A stretch of 30,371 nt of DNA from an uncultured Geobacteraceae bacterium (GCA_937958075.1 CALFFB010000013.1:1-30371); one strand, 5' to 3'. Numbered from the stretch's first letter, positions 14,556-23,380 are shown. Program-made: numbers and translations. The notes: generated from the sequence alone by a model not told the origin.

Positions 14556-14575
14556 AAAAAGACCCGCGCCGGGTC
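14556..14575 (-). terminator. Terminator between thrS and infC
   Basis: On the minus strand GACCCG, loop GCG and CGGGTC form a 6-bp GC-rich stem (14575-14561) followed by TTTTTG. It begins about ten bases after the thrS stop and about 90 before infC, so infC-rpmI-rplT probably has its own promoter or depends on read-through. Confidence 0.75.
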
Positions 14576-14585
14576 CTTTTGACCA

Positions 14586-16502
14586 CTACCTGTAGGCTGC
14601 TGCCTGCTCGGTGACAAACTCAATAAACGCCGGAACCTTCATGGCTTCCAGGCTTTTACCGTCGCGATAACGGGGCGCTACCGTCTGCTCTTCCATCTCG
14701 CGATCGCCGATAACCAGCATATAGGGGGTTTTGGCCACCTGGGCTTCGCGAATCTTGAATCCCAGCTTTTCGTTGCGCAGATCAACCTCGGCACGAATGC
14801 CGGCGCTGCGCAACTGCTCGTACACCCGCTGCGCATACTCGGCCTGGCGATCCGTCACGTTGACAATGACCACCTGTACCGGAGAGAGCCACAGCGGAAA
14901 AGCCCCCACATAATGCTCGATGAGAACACCGATGAAGCGTTCGATGGATCCGAGAATAACGCGATGGAGCATAACCGGACGATGTTTTTCACCATCCTGA
15001 CCGGTATAGGTTAGATCGAATCGCTCAGGCAGGGTAAAATCGCACTGGATTGTAGCACACTGCCACTCCCTGTCAAGGGCGTCCTTGAGCTTGACATCGA
15101 TCTTCGGACCATAGAACGCACCGTCTCCGGCATTGACATCAAAGGGCTCGCCGCTGTCTTCCAGGGCGCTCTGCAGTGCCCTGGTGGCAAGTTCCCAGTC
15201 GGCATCGCTGCCGATGGACTTTTCCGGCCGCGTTGACAGTTCCATCGTGTACTCAAAACCAAAAATACCGGCAACGTCACGGACGAACTGCATGACCCCC
15301 TTAACCTCCGCGTCGATCTGGTCGGGACGGCAGATGATATGGGCGTCATCCTGGGTAAAACCGCGCACCCGCAACAACCCGTGCAGAACTCCGGACTTTT
15401 CATGGCGATGTACGGTCCCCAGCTCAAAAAAACGGACCGGCAGATTGCGATAGGATCGGGGTTTTGCCTTGTAGATCAGCATGTGGGCCAGGCAGTTCAT
15501 CGGCTTGATTCCGTACCCCTGCTCGTCAACCTCAGTGAAATACATGTTTTCCCTGTAGTTTTCATAATGACCGGACATCTTCCACAGATCGGTCTTGAGC
15601 AGTTGCGGTCCGACTACGATGTCATATCCGCGCTTCAGGTGTTCTTTGCGTTCAAAATCCTCGATCAAGGTCCGCAGCAGGGCCCCCTTGGGGTGCCACA
15701 GCACCAGCCCGCCACCAACCTCTTCACTGAACGAAAACAGATCAAGCTCGCGCCCGAGCTTGCGGTGATCACGCTTGCGCGCCTCCTCCAGACGGTTCAG
15801 GTGGGCTTTCAGGTCTTTTTTATTGAGGAACGCTGTTGCGTAGATACGCTGCAACATGGCATTCTTCTCATCGCCCCGCCAATAGGCTCCGGCCAGGCTG
15901 GTCAACTTGAAGGCCTTGAATACCCCGGTGCGCGGCACGTGCGGCCCCCGGCACAGATCGATAAAGTCCCCCTGCTGATACAGGGACAGGGTCTCCTGCT
16001 CAAGATCCTCGATCAACTCCACCTTGTAGTCTTCCCCCATGGACCGGAACAGCTCGACCGCCTGCTGGCGCGTCATGACTTTGCGTTCGACCGGGAGATC
16101 AGCCTTTACCAGCTCTTCCATTTTAGCTTCGATAACGGGGAAGTCTTCCGGCACGAATTTTTTGCTGTCACTGTAAAAATCGTAATAAAACCCGTCCTTG
16201 ATGGCCGGACCGATGGTCACCTGCACCGCATTGCCATAGAGCTGCTTCACCGCCTGGGCCATCAGATGGGCGCAGGAGTGCCGAACGATCTCAAGGGCTT
16301 CCGGAGAGGTCTGAGTGATTAAAGTCAGGGCGCCGGAGCGTTCCAGCGGCCGCGTCACATCGATCATCTCTCCATCAAAACGGGCAGCCAGTGTCTGCCG
16401 GGCCAATCCCTCACTGATACCAAGGGCGACATCATAGGGGGTGACGCCCGTTTCACAGGATTTTACCGCACCGTCGGGGAGTTCAATCTCGATGTTTGCC
16501 AT
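14586..16502 (-). CDS. thrS: Threonine-tRNA ligase
   Basis: A 638-residue class II synthetase that charges tRNA-Thr. Domains in order are TGS (1-62), the N2 editing domain (about 65-240, with HSCAHLMAQAVKQLYG and LCRGPHVPRTG), the catalytic core (about 245-535) and the anticodon-binding domain (about 540-636). Zinc ligands fit C337 in MNCLAH, H388 in TQDDAHI and H514 in VMLHR. MNCLAHM replaces the commoner MNCPGH. The ATG was chosen because GGAG lies eight bases upstream; a GTG three codons earlier overlaps that site. A hairpin with a T-run ends about 16 bases before the ribosome binding site, between tRNA-Val(GAC) and this gene. Confidence 0.98.
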   Translation of the reverse strand: MANIEIELPDGAVKSCETGVTPYDVALGISEGLARQTLAARFDGEMIDVTRPLERSGALTLITQTSPEALEIVRHSCAHLMAQAVKQLYGNAVQVTIGPAIKDGFYYDFYSDSKKFVPEDFPVIEAKMEELVKADLPVERKVMTRQQAVELFRSMGEDYKVELIEDLEQETLSLYQQGDFIDLCRGPHVPRTGVFKAFKLTSLAGAYWRGDEKNAMLQRIYATAFLNKKDLKAHLNRLEEARKRDHRKLGRELDLFSFSEEVGGGLVLWHPKGALLRTLIEDFERKEHLKRGYDIVVGPQLLKTDLWKMSGHYENYRENMYFTEVDEQGYGIKPMNCLAHMLIYKAKPRSYRNLPVRFFELGTVHRHEKSGVLHGLLRVRGFTQDDAHIICRPDQIDAEVKGVMQFVRDVAGIFGFEYTMELSTRPEKSIGSDADWELATRALQSALEDSGEPFDVNAGDGAFYGPKIDVKLKDALDREWQCATIQCDFTLPERFDLTYTGQDGEKHRPVMLHRVILGSIERFIGVLIEHYVGAFPLWLSPVQVVIVNVTDRQAEYAQRVYEQLRSAGIRAEVDLRNEKLGFKIREAQVAKTPYMLVIGDREMEEQTVAPRYRDGKSLEAMKVPAFIEFVTEQAAAYR

Positions 16503-16517
16503 AAGGAACACTCCAAA

Positions 16518-16543
16518 ATAAAAAAGGCATCACCTTGGATGCC
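16518..16543 (-). terminator. Terminator in the thrS leader, after tRNA-Val(GAC)
   Basis: On the minus strand GGCATC (16543-16538), loop caaggt and GATGCC (16531-16526) are followed by TTTTTTATTTT. It ends transcription from tRNA-Val(GAC). Since it stands just before the thrS ribosome binding site and no promoter fits in the gap, it may also set how much thrS is made. Confidence 0.8.
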
Positions 16544-16588
16544 TCGACTCGGTAGAATGGAACGGGTCCAACCGTTGCAGCGGGTTTA

Positions 16589-16663
<75 letters not shown>

Positions 16664-16681
16664 GCAACAAACCGAGGCGTC

Positions 16682-16711
16682 CTTGTAGCAGATCGCCCGC
16701 AAAAGTGTCAA
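16682..16711 (-). promoter_or_regulatory. Sigma-70 promoter of tRNA-Val(GAC), possibly also thrS
   Basis: On the minus strand a perfect TTGACA (16711-16706) is followed after 18 bases by TACAAG (16687-16682), matching four of six consensus positions. The tRNA starts about 18 bases downstream. No other promoter-like pair is obvious between the tRNA and thrS. Confidence 0.7.
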
Positions 16712-16831
16712 GATGTTTTTGTCTTGCCCCTTGAATTCTGAAAAAAATCGTGCAATCATTGCGCGCCACTGCGGCAAGGATGCTGTAGAGCTTATGTTAT
16801 CACCCATTCACAGCGCAAGAGAGTACATTCT

Positions 16832-17638
16832 ATGGCTATAATTACCATGTCCAGAGAAATGGGCAGCGGGGGGATTCCCATAGCGCAGCAACTGGCTGAC
16901 GAACTCGGTTACAGCCTCGTCGACGGTGACGCCATTCGCGAAGCCGCCGCGGCCCATGACCTGACCGAAGCCGCCCTGCAGCAGGCAGATGAAAAGCCCC
17001 CCGCCTTTGTCGAAAACCTGGATCGGCAGATTGAACTCAGCATGCACCGGATTCAGCTCATCGTCCTGGAGCGTGCTCTGGAAGGGGATGTCATCATCTA
17101 TGGTCGCGGCGGTCAGGATCTGCTGCCCAATGTCAACAGCGTGCTGCGGGTACGGGTCATCGCCCCCTTTGAAGAGCGGGTCGAGCGCTGGGCGGAACGG
17201 GAATGGATCGATCCGGACCTGGCGCGCTCCCTGGTCCGCAAAAGCGATCAGCAACGTGCCGGCTTCATCAAGTACTATTTCGACCGCGACTGGGAAGAAC
17301 CCCTGCACTACGATCTGGTGATCAACACCCAGTACATGTCCAACGACTGTGCCGTCTGGTTGATTAAAAAGGCGATTGAAGATCCCTATCTTCTGGAGAA
17401 CGAGCCGGCCTGCCTTGAGAAAATCAAGGACCTCATCATACAAAAGAAAATCCAGATCGCGCGCCTGGCTGACGAACGTATCCAGGACATCTGGTTCAAC
17501 ATTGATGTCAAGGGCGGCCACGTTCTTCTTTCCGGCCACATCTACAGCGATGCGGAACGCCGTGCGGCTATCGAAGGGGTCAAACAGACGGAAGGGGTGC
17601 GCAGCATCAAGGACGAGCTGAAAATTCTCAACTACTGA
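16832..17638 (+). CDS. Cytidylate-kinase-like protein fused to a BON domain
   Basis: A 268-residue protein. Residues 1 to about 190 match the cytidylate-kinase-like (Cytidylate_kin2) family: MAIITMSREMGSGG forms the phosphate loop, with VIIYGRGGQDLL in the middle and basic FEERVERWAERE near the lid. The last 63 residues (206-268) read as a BON domain: ADERIQDIWFNIDVKGG, then VLLSGHIYSDAERR, then VKQTEGVRSIKDELKI. BON domains bind lipids or envelope partners and usually sit in exported proteins, yet no signal peptide is present. The kinase substrate is unknown. The gene is divergent from tRNA-Val(GAC)/thrS and is followed by its own terminator. A GAGAG site lies before the ATG. Confidence 0.85.
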   Translation: MAIITMSREMGSGGIPIAQQLADELGYSLVDGDAIREAAAAHDLTEAALQQADEKPPAFVENLDRQIELSMHRIQLIVLERALEGDVIIYGRGGQDLLPNVNSVLRVRVIAPFEERVERWAEREWIDPDLARSLVRKSDQQRAGFIKYYFDRDWEEPLHYDLVINTQYMSNDCAVWLIKKAIEDPYLLENEPACLEKIKDLIIQKKIQIARLADERIQDIWFNIDVKGGHVLLSGHIYSDAERRAAIEGVKQTEGVRSIKDELKILNY

Positions 17639-17702
17639 TACCGCCCCCGGCCCGGTTACGCACCAGGGTCGCTTTTACAATTTTCATTAACGATTCGTCA
17701 AG

Positions 17703-17723
17703 CGCCGGCATTGCCGGCGTTTT
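17703..17723 (+). terminator. Terminator after the kinase-BON gene
   Basis: CGCCGGC (17703-17709), loop ATT and GCCGGCG (17713-17719) form a perfect 7-bp GC stem followed by TTTTGCTT. It lies about 65 bases after the stop codon and before the yebC ribosome binding site, separating the two transcription units. Confidence 0.7.
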
Positions 17724-17759
17724 GCTTCCATATCACGGCGTTCAAGGAGCGAAAAGACA

Positions 17760-18506
17760 ATGGCTGGACACAGCAAATGGGCCAACATCAAACACCGCAA
17801 AGGGGCACAGGATGCCAAACGCGGTAAAATTTTCACCAAACTGATCAAGGAAATCACCGTCGCCGCCCGTATCGGCGGCGCAGACCTGGAATCCAACGCA
17901 CGCCTGCGTCTGGCTGTGGACAAGGCCAAGCAGGCCAACATGCCCAAGGACAACATTGATCGCGCTATCAAAAAGGGGACGGGCGATCTTGATGGCGTCA
18001 CCTACGAAGAAGGCACCTTCGAAGGCTATGGCCCGGGGGGGGTAGCAGTACTGGTCGAGTTCATGACCGACAACCGCACCCGGACCGTTGCCGAGGTTCG
18101 TCATGCTTTCAACAAATATGGCGGCAGCCTTGGGGTGACCGGCTCGGTTGCCTTCATGTTTGACCGCAAGGGCCAGATCATTTTCGATAAATCCTATGAT
18201 TTTGACACAATCTTCGAAGCGGCCCTGGATGCCGGCGCTGAAGACGTCAAGGATGAGGGGGAGGTCTTTGAGCTGATTGTCGAGCCGGCAGACTTTGAAG
18301 ATGTTCGCAACGCCCTGACCGCTGCCGGTCTGAAGTATCAGTCAGCGGAGGTGACCATGATTCCCCAGACCATGGCGCCGGTATCCGGCAGCCAGGCGGA
18401 ATCCCTCATGAAAATGCTGGATGTACTGGAAGACAATGATGACGTCCAGAATGTGCACGCCAACTTTGATATCGCTGACGACGAAATGGACAGGATCATG
18501 GGCTAG
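17760..18506 (+). CDS. yebC: YebC/PmpR-family protein
   Basis: A 248-residue cytoplasmic protein of the YebC family. MAGHSKWANIKHRKGAQDAKRGKIF and KANMPKDNIDRAIKKGTG are diagnostic, as is the acidic C-terminal end (DDVQNVHANFDI). Members were described as transcription regulators of quorum sensing and of ruv genes; recent work on the family points to relief of ribosome stalling. The sequence does not separate these. AAGGAG lies ten bases before the ATG. It heads the ruvCAB cluster, 24 bases before ruvC, a very common arrangement. Confidence 0.97.
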   Translation: MAGHSKWANIKHRKGAQDAKRGKIFTKLIKEITVAARIGGADLESNARLRLAVDKAKQANMPKDNIDRAIKKGTGDLDGVTYEEGTFEGYGPGGVAVLVEFMTDNRTRTVAEVRHAFNKYGGSLGVTGSVAFMFDRKGQIIFDKSYDFDTIFEAALDAGAEDVKDEGEVFELIVEPADFEDVRNALTAAGLKYQSAEVTMIPQTMAPVSGSQAESLMKMLDVLEDNDDVQNVHANFDIADDEMDRIMG

Positions 18507-18530
18507 GGCCTGTGATTTTACTGACTGATC

Positions 18531-19049
18531 ATGCGCATTCTGGGAATCGATCCGGGGAGCAAGGCCACCGGCTACGGCTTTATTGAACAACAGGGAAATC
18601 GCCTTATTCATCTGGACAATGGCGCCATTACCACCGACAGCAAAACGGATCTGGCGTTGCGCCTGCAGCGCATTTATCAGGAAATCTACCGGCTTATCGA
18701 AGAACATCGACCCGACGTCGTCGCCGTTGAACAGGTTTTCATGGCCCGCAACCCCGCCTCGGCCCTGAAACTCGGCCACGCCCGCGGGGTGGTGCTACTG
18801 GCCGGAGTCAATGCCGGACTGCCGGTCTTTGAATATTCCGCTCTGCAGATCAAATCGGCGGTGGTGGGCTACGGCCGGGCCGGCAAACACCAGGTTCAAC
18901 AGATGACCCGTGTCCTGCTGAACCTGCCGGAGGTGGCCCAGGAGGATGCGGCTGACGCCCTGGCCGCAGCTATCTGTCACGCCCACAGCCATCATCTGCA
19001 GCAACGGACCTCGCAACCCCGCATCGGCACCCGGAGGCACACCTCATGA
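18531..19049 (+). CDS. ruvC: Holliday junction resolvase RuvC
   Basis: A 172-residue endonuclease that cuts Holliday junctions in recombinational repair. The four acidic catalytic residues are visible: D7 in GIDPGS, E67 in AVEQVF, and D139 and D142 in QEDAADALAAA. Length fits the family. The stop overlaps the ruvA start by four bases (ATGA), so the two are translationally coupled. The ribosome binding site is weak, suggesting dependence on yebC translation. Confidence 0.98.
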   Translation: MRILGIDPGSKATGYGFIEQQGNRLIHLDNGAITTDSKTDLALRLQRIYQEIYRLIEEHRPDVVAVEQVFMARNPASALKLGHARGVVLLAGVNAGLPVFEYSALQIKSAVVGYGRAGKHQVQQMTRVLLNLPEVAQEDAADALAAAICHAHSHHLQQRTSQPRIGTRRHTS

Positions 19050-19645
19050 TCGCCCTGCTCACCGGCCAACTGGCGCACCGCAGCCCCGACCACATTGTCA
19101 TTGATGTCGGCGGTGTGGGCTATCGCCTGCACATTCCCCTGTCGACCTTCTATCGCCTGCCGGAAACCGGCAAGGTTCAGCTCCAGGTTCACACCCACGT
19201 CAAGGAAGACGCTATTACCCTCTTCGGCTTTTCCACTCTGGCGGAGCGGGATCTGTTCTGTTTGCTGATTTCCGTATCCGGCGTCGGCCCCAAACTGGCG
19301 GTGACCATCCTGTCCCATATCTCACCCGAAGAACTGGCCCTGGCCCTTGGCAGCGGCGACCTGACCCGCCTGGTCGCCATTCCCGGCATCGGCAAAAAAA
19401 GCGCGGAACGCCTGGTGCTGGAATTACAGGACAAGGTTTCTGCCCATACCCTGTCAGCCATCGCCGCACGACCCGACCAGGCAGGAGAAGCAACGGAGAC
19501 GCCACATCAGGAGGCCTTGTCAGCGCTGGTCAATCTGGGCTACAAGGAGTCTCTGGCGAAACAGGCCCTGAAAACCCTGCGCCTGCCTCCAGACACACCG
19601 CTGGAGAAAATGCTCAAGGCCGCCCTGCAGATTCTACTGAAGTAA
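19046..19645 (+). CDS. ruvA: Holliday junction DNA-binding protein RuvA
   Basis: A 199-residue protein that forms the tetramer holding the four-way junction for RuvB. The OB-fold (1-64, with DVGGVGYRLHIPLSTF), the helix-hairpin-helix pair (LLISVSGVGPKLAVTIL and RLVAIPGIGKKSAERLVLEL) and the C-terminal RuvB-binding domain (about 150-199, EALSALVNLGYKE) are all present. It overlaps ruvC by four bases and precedes ruvB by 18. Confidence 0.98.
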   Translation: MIALLTGQLAHRSPDHIVIDVGGVGYRLHIPLSTFYRLPETGKVQLQVHTHVKEDAITLFGFSTLAERDLFCLLISVSGVGPKLAVTILSHISPEELALALGSGDLTRLVAIPGIGKKSAERLVLELQDKVSAHTLSAIAARPDQAGEATETPHQEALSALVNLGYKESLAKQALKTLRLPPDTPLEKMLKAALQILLK

Positions 19646-19663
19646 TTTCGGAGCACAGACACC

Positions 19664-20695
19664 ATGGATGACCGTTTGATCACGCCCGCAGAACAGCCGG
19701 AAGATGGCCTGGCCGAAAACAGTCTGCGGCCGCGCTCCCTGCAGGAGTACATAGGCCAGACAAAGGCGCGGGAAAACCTGCAGATTTTTATCGACGCCGC
19801 CCGCAAACGCCGGGAAGCCCTCGATCATGTCCTGTTTTACGGACCTCCCGGTCTGGGAAAAACCACCCTGGCCAATATCATTGCCTTTGAAATGGGGGTT
19901 AACATCAAGAGCACCTCCGGTCCGGTCATCGAAAAAACCGGCGACCTCGCGGCGGTTCTGACCAACCTCGATGAAGGGGACGTGCTTTTTATCGATGAGA
20001 TCCACCGGCTCTCGCCGGTGGTGGAAGAAATCCTCTATCCGGCCATGGAGGACTATCAGCTCGACATCCTCATCGGCCAGGGACCCTCCGCACGAACGAT
20101 AAAGCTGGACATACCGCATTTCACTCTGGTCGGTGCGACCACGCGCGCCGGCCTTTTATCCTCGCCCCTGCGGGATCGTTTCGGCGTCATTTCACGACTG
20201 GAATTCTACTCCCTCGATGAACTGAAAACCATCGTCAAGCGCAGCGCCGGCATTCTCCAGATCCGCATTGACGATGAGGGGGCAACGGAAATCGCCCGGC
20301 GCAGTCGCGGTACTCCGCGCATTGTCAACCGGCTGCTGCGCCGGGTGCGGGATTTCGCCGACATTGAAGGCAACGGCAGCATCAATCGTGAACTGGCGGA
20401 TCATTCTTTGGGGCGCCTCGAAGTGGATCATCAGGGCCTTGATCACATGGATCGGCTGCTGCTGACCTCGATCATGGATAAATTCGCCGGCGGCCCCGTT
20501 GGTCTCGACACCCTGGCGGCTGCCATTGGTGAAGAGCGTGACACTATTGAAGACGTGATTGAGCCCTACCTGATCCAGATGGGCTTTCTCAATCGAACAC
20601 CACGGGGACGGGTTGCAACGGACATCTGCTACCGTCATTTTCATCGTCATTCACCCCGCACGGGTGGGGCTGATCCTCTGTTCAAAGATCGCTAA
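19664..20695 (+). CDS. ruvB: Holliday junction branch-migration ATPase RuvB
   Basis: A 343-residue AAA+ motor that drives branch migration with RuvA. Walker A is GPPGLGKTT (60-68), Walker B ends in DEIH (111-114), sensor 1 lies in LVGATTRAG, and the arginine finger region is LSSPLRDRFG. The C-terminal winged helix ends in FLNRTPRGRVAT. Length is typical. The next gene begins eight bases after the stop and is probably co-translated. Confidence 0.98.
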   Translation: MDDRLITPAEQPEDGLAENSLRPRSLQEYIGQTKARENLQIFIDAARKRREALDHVLFYGPPGLGKTTLANIIAFEMGVNIKSTSGPVIEKTGDLAAVLTNLDEGDVLFIDEIHRLSPVVEEILYPAMEDYQLDILIGQGPSARTIKLDIPHFTLVGATTRAGLLSSPLRDRFGVISRLEFYSLDELKTIVKRSAGILQIRIDDEGATEIARRSRGTPRIVNRLLRRVRDFADIEGNGSINRELADHSLGRLEVDHQGLDHMDRLLLTSIMDKFAGGPVGLDTLAAAIGEERDTIEDVIEPYLIQMGFLNRTPRGRVATDICYRHFHRHSPRTGGADPLFKDR

Positions 20696-20703
20696 CCCCG
20701 ACC

Positions 20704-22695
20704 ATGAAACCCCATCTCAGACAGTTCGCCCAACAGCTTAAAGAGTGGTCACAACAGATTATCGAATTCGGACGTACTCCCTTTCGGCGTGCGGACTGCT
20801 GCGTCACCATCAGCACCGACACCGGACCCGCGGAAATCCCTCTTTTGCTGTGGATCAACAAGCAAAGCCTGATGGCCGGAGGCATCGTCCTTTTGCCGGA
20901 GTCCGACTGGCACCTTGACCAGGAACTGAAGCGTGGCCGCAGTTGCGCCACCGCCCTCGGCCTGAGTCACTTCGTCACCTGGGAACCCGCCCGGATCAGG
21001 CTCTGGCACATCACCGAGACCGACCTAGTCGAACAACAGACCTTTCCATTATCGCGCACCGATCACCCCGATTATTTCCGGCTGCTCCTTGATGATCTGG
21101 TCGACGCGCTGAAGGTTCCGGCGGTGACCGGTGCCGTTTCTCCGGAGAAATTGCCGGCATTATATTTTACCAATCTGTTCCTCATCACCCAGGATCTGGC
21201 GCAGACCGCCGTGTCCGAGGCTTTTCGCAGTCAGCGTGCCGGCATGACGGAACTTCCGGTCGACGATATCGACCAGTTGGCGGCCGAAGCCAACCGCCTG
21301 CTACTGCTGAAAGTCCTGTGGCTTTTACGCAGCGGCCACTGTCCGCAAAAAGTTCTGCCGGAACAGATGGAGCAGCATATTGCCGAAGCCCTGAATCAGG
21401 CCCCCGAGCCCTGGCGTACCAGTTTCACTTATCAATGGCCTCTGGAACCTCCGCGGTATGCACCGGAAACCACTATCTTTTACCATCATCTGCTCCTGCG
21501 GCTGCGTCAGCTCAAGTGGAACCAGAACCCACAGCGGCTGGACGACAGCCTGGTGCAATTAATCCATTGCTGGTACGGCAGCAGCAATGGAGAAGAGGGT
21601 GACTCTGTCCTCCATCCGCAAGTGCCGGCAACAGCTGCAGACACGGAACTGCTGGTGACAGACTCCCCCCTTCTCATCGCCGCGACTACCCTGATGCGCG
21701 CGGTGCAGAATCGGCCACAACCTGAAATAGTGCATGGTTCCCTGTTCGAACTGGAACCGGGTCAGCTGAAAGGCAAAAGTATCTCTGCCAGACTTCTTAA
21801 TCCGTTGCCGGTACCAGCAAGTGAGAAACCGATCCTGAGCACCAAGCTGCGACTCTCCTGGCCCCACAGATTGTTGAAAATTTCAGGCAGTTATCCCTAC
21901 TGGCGTGCAGAGCTTCTACACCTGCTGGGATTGCTGGCGCCAGAACAAACACTGCGGGCGCAGGTGCCCCTGCATATTTTTGACCTGGCCGCTGATGACC
22001 CCCTCTGGAACATTCTGGAGACGCAATTTCAGATTCTCCAAATCCAGACGCAAAACCACCACAATCTTGTATTCACAGCCATCAGAGAGCCACAGCAGGA
22101 ATCAAGTATCCTGATTAAACAGAATGGCAGGTTCCGGGAAATCACCACCGAGGGCGATGACACCCTGAAACAGCAACTACTGTCCGCCCTGCAGCCGTCT
22201 GCAGGTCCGGCCGCGGGTCCCCCGGTTCGACGTCAGGACGCAGACACTTCAGCAAAACTCCTGCGGCAGAAACTGTTGGCTCAACTGACCACCCGCGGTA
22301 TCCCCAGCTTTCCTGACCAGTATTTCTACTATCTGGATTCACCGCGTACGCAGACGTTCGAAATTTCTCCGCCCCTGCGCCAGACAGCGAACATTCTCGG
22401 TCGCTTTGAGCTCGAAGATGCCACCGGACAAACCCTGACCGGTGAGGGAGAAGACCTGGCGACAGCCCTTCTGCTCTGTGCAAAGACAGGGAAAAATCGG
22501 TTCGTGCTGCCTACAGATCCTGAGGATCTGAAGATTCTTCTTGCCCATTATCGCAAGGACCTCAGCGACCTCTATCGCTACTTGACGGAAGAGAGTTATC
22601 GACAGTCAAAAAATCCGGACAGGGCGCGCCGGATCGTTCAGAAAATCTGGAAAAAACTTGCCCTGCCCGCCCCTGACTGGTTTAAGAACCTTTAG
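20704..22695 (+). CDS. Large unknown protein directly downstream of ruvB
   Basis: I do not recognise this 663-residue protein. It has no signal peptide, membrane span or cysteine cluster, so it is probably cytoplasmic. The N-terminal 100 residues alternate strands and helices (CVTISTDTGPAEIPLLLWINKQ), and a faint likeness to a nuclease-type fold can be imagined, but no catalytic motif is present. Residues 150-300 look helical and leucine rich. The last 65 include ILLAHYRKDLSDLYRYLTEESYRQSK and end in WKKLALPAPDWFKNL. It starts eight bases after ruvB stops, and only a weak ribosome binding site is visible, which suggests coupling to ruvB. Base use matches its neighbours, so recent transfer is not indicated. 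A link to recombination or junction processing is only a guess from position. Confidence 0.85.
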   Translation: MKPHLRQFAQQLKEWSQQIIEFGRTPFRRADCCVTISTDTGPAEIPLLLWINKQSLMAGGIVLLPESDWHLDQELKRGRSCATALGLSHFVTWEPARIRLWHITETDLVEQQTFPLSRTDHPDYFRLLLDDLVDALKVPAVTGAVSPEKLPALYFTNLFLITQDLAQTAVSEAFRSQRAGMTELPVDDIDQLAAEANRLLLLKVLWLLRSGHCPQKVLPEQMEQHIAEALNQAPEPWRTSFTYQWPLEPPRYAPETTIFYHHLLLRLRQLKWNQNPQRLDDSLVQLIHCWYGSSNGEEGDSVLHPQVPATAADTELLVTDSPLLIAATTLMRAVQNRPQPEIVHGSLFELEPGQLKGKSISARLLNPLPVPASEKPILSTKLRLSWPHRLLKISGSYPYWRAELLHLLGLLAPEQTLRAQVPLHIFDLAADDPLWNILETQFQILQIQTQNHHNLVFTAIREPQQESSILIKQNGRFREITTEGDDTLKQQLLSALQPSAGPAAGPPVRRQDADTSAKLLRQKLLAQLTTRGIPSFPDQYFYYLDSPRTQTFEISPPLRQTANILGRFELEDATGQTLTGEGEDLATALLLCAKTGKNRFVLPTDPEDLKILLAHYRKDLSDLYRYLTEESYRQSKNPDRARRIVQKIWKKLALPAPDWFKNL

Positions 22696-22764
22696 GAATT
22701 GACAGATCCGTCAACATCACACACCATGAGGGCTGTGTTTCCATTGCCGGAAAGGACTGATCCT

Positions 22765-23313
22765 TTGCATATCCTGCTCCATATCTGTTGCGCCAATTGC
22801 GCCATTTACCCGCTGTCACGCCTGCGTACCCAGGAACACCAGGTGACCGGCTATTTTTACAACCACAACATCCACCCCTTCACGGAATACCGCAGACGCC
22901 TCGAAACCGTCCGCGACTACGCTACAGCCGAAAATCTGCCCATGATCTATCACGAACCCTACCTCCTCGACACCTTCCTCGCCAATGTCGCCGCCGACCC
23001 GCAGTCCCGATGCCGCTACTGCTATCAATCGCGCCTGGAACAAACTGCCCGGGAAGCCAAACAACAGAACGCCGACGGATTCAGCACCACCTTGCTCTAT
23101 TCGCGCTATCAGGATCACCAGGCCATCCTCGCCTGCGGCCAGCGGCTTGCCGATGAATATGGCCTGATCTTTCATTATGAAGACTACCGAAGCGGCTGGA
23201 ACCAGGGCATCCGCATCTCAAAAGAGCTCGGGCTGTACCGCCAGCAGTACTGCGGATGCATTTATTCGGAAAGAGATCGCTACGCCTCCGGACAGAATGC
23301 AAAAATCTTGTAG
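22765..23313 (+). CDS. queH: Epoxyqueuosine reductase QueH
   Basis: QueH (DUF208) catalyses the last step of queuosine synthesis, reducing epoxyqueuosine in tRNA. The cysteine motifs that bind its metal cofactors are present: HICCANC at the start, RCRYCY in the middle, and QYCGCIYSE near the end. The start chosen is TTG at 22765, with AAGGA eight bases upstream, because homologues begin just before the first cysteine motif. An ATG at 22726 and a TTG at 22699 are in frame but lack good sites and would add unconserved residues. It follows the unknown ruvB-linked gene on the same strand. Function is firm; the start is moderately sure. Confidence 0.93.
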   Translation: MHILLHICCANCAIYPLSRLRTQEHQVTGYFYNHNIHPFTEYRRRLETVRDYATAENLPMIYHEPYLLDTFLANVAADPQSRCRYCYQSRLEQTAREAKQQNADGFSTTLLYSRYQDHQAILACGQRLADEYGLIFHYEDYRSGWNQGIRISKELGLYRQQYCGCIYSERDRYASGQNAKIL

Positions 23314-23335
23314 CACCGCTGTCTCTTGTTATAAT
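23308..23335 (+). promoter_or_regulatory. Possible promoter of the phasin-like/ubiB pair
   Basis: A perfect -10 box TATAAT (23330-23335) is preceded after 16 bases by TTGTAG (23308-23313), which matches only the TTG of the -35 consensus. It overlaps the end of queH and lies about 45 bases before the phasin-like start. Confidence 0.5.
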
Positions 23336-23380
23336 GACTGCGACAGGCAGGGTTAATTCCATCCTCAAAGGAGACTTAAG

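Noticed and set aside
14556..14580. T-box leader controlling a synthetase gene
   Set aside because: The hairpin lies after thrS, and no T-box core sequence or specifier stem could be seen upstream of thrS or pheS.
20704..21010. PD-(D/E)XK nuclease domain at the N-terminus of the ruvB-linked protein
   Set aside because: The strand pattern is only vaguely similar, and the aspartate and ExK catalytic residues are not in place.
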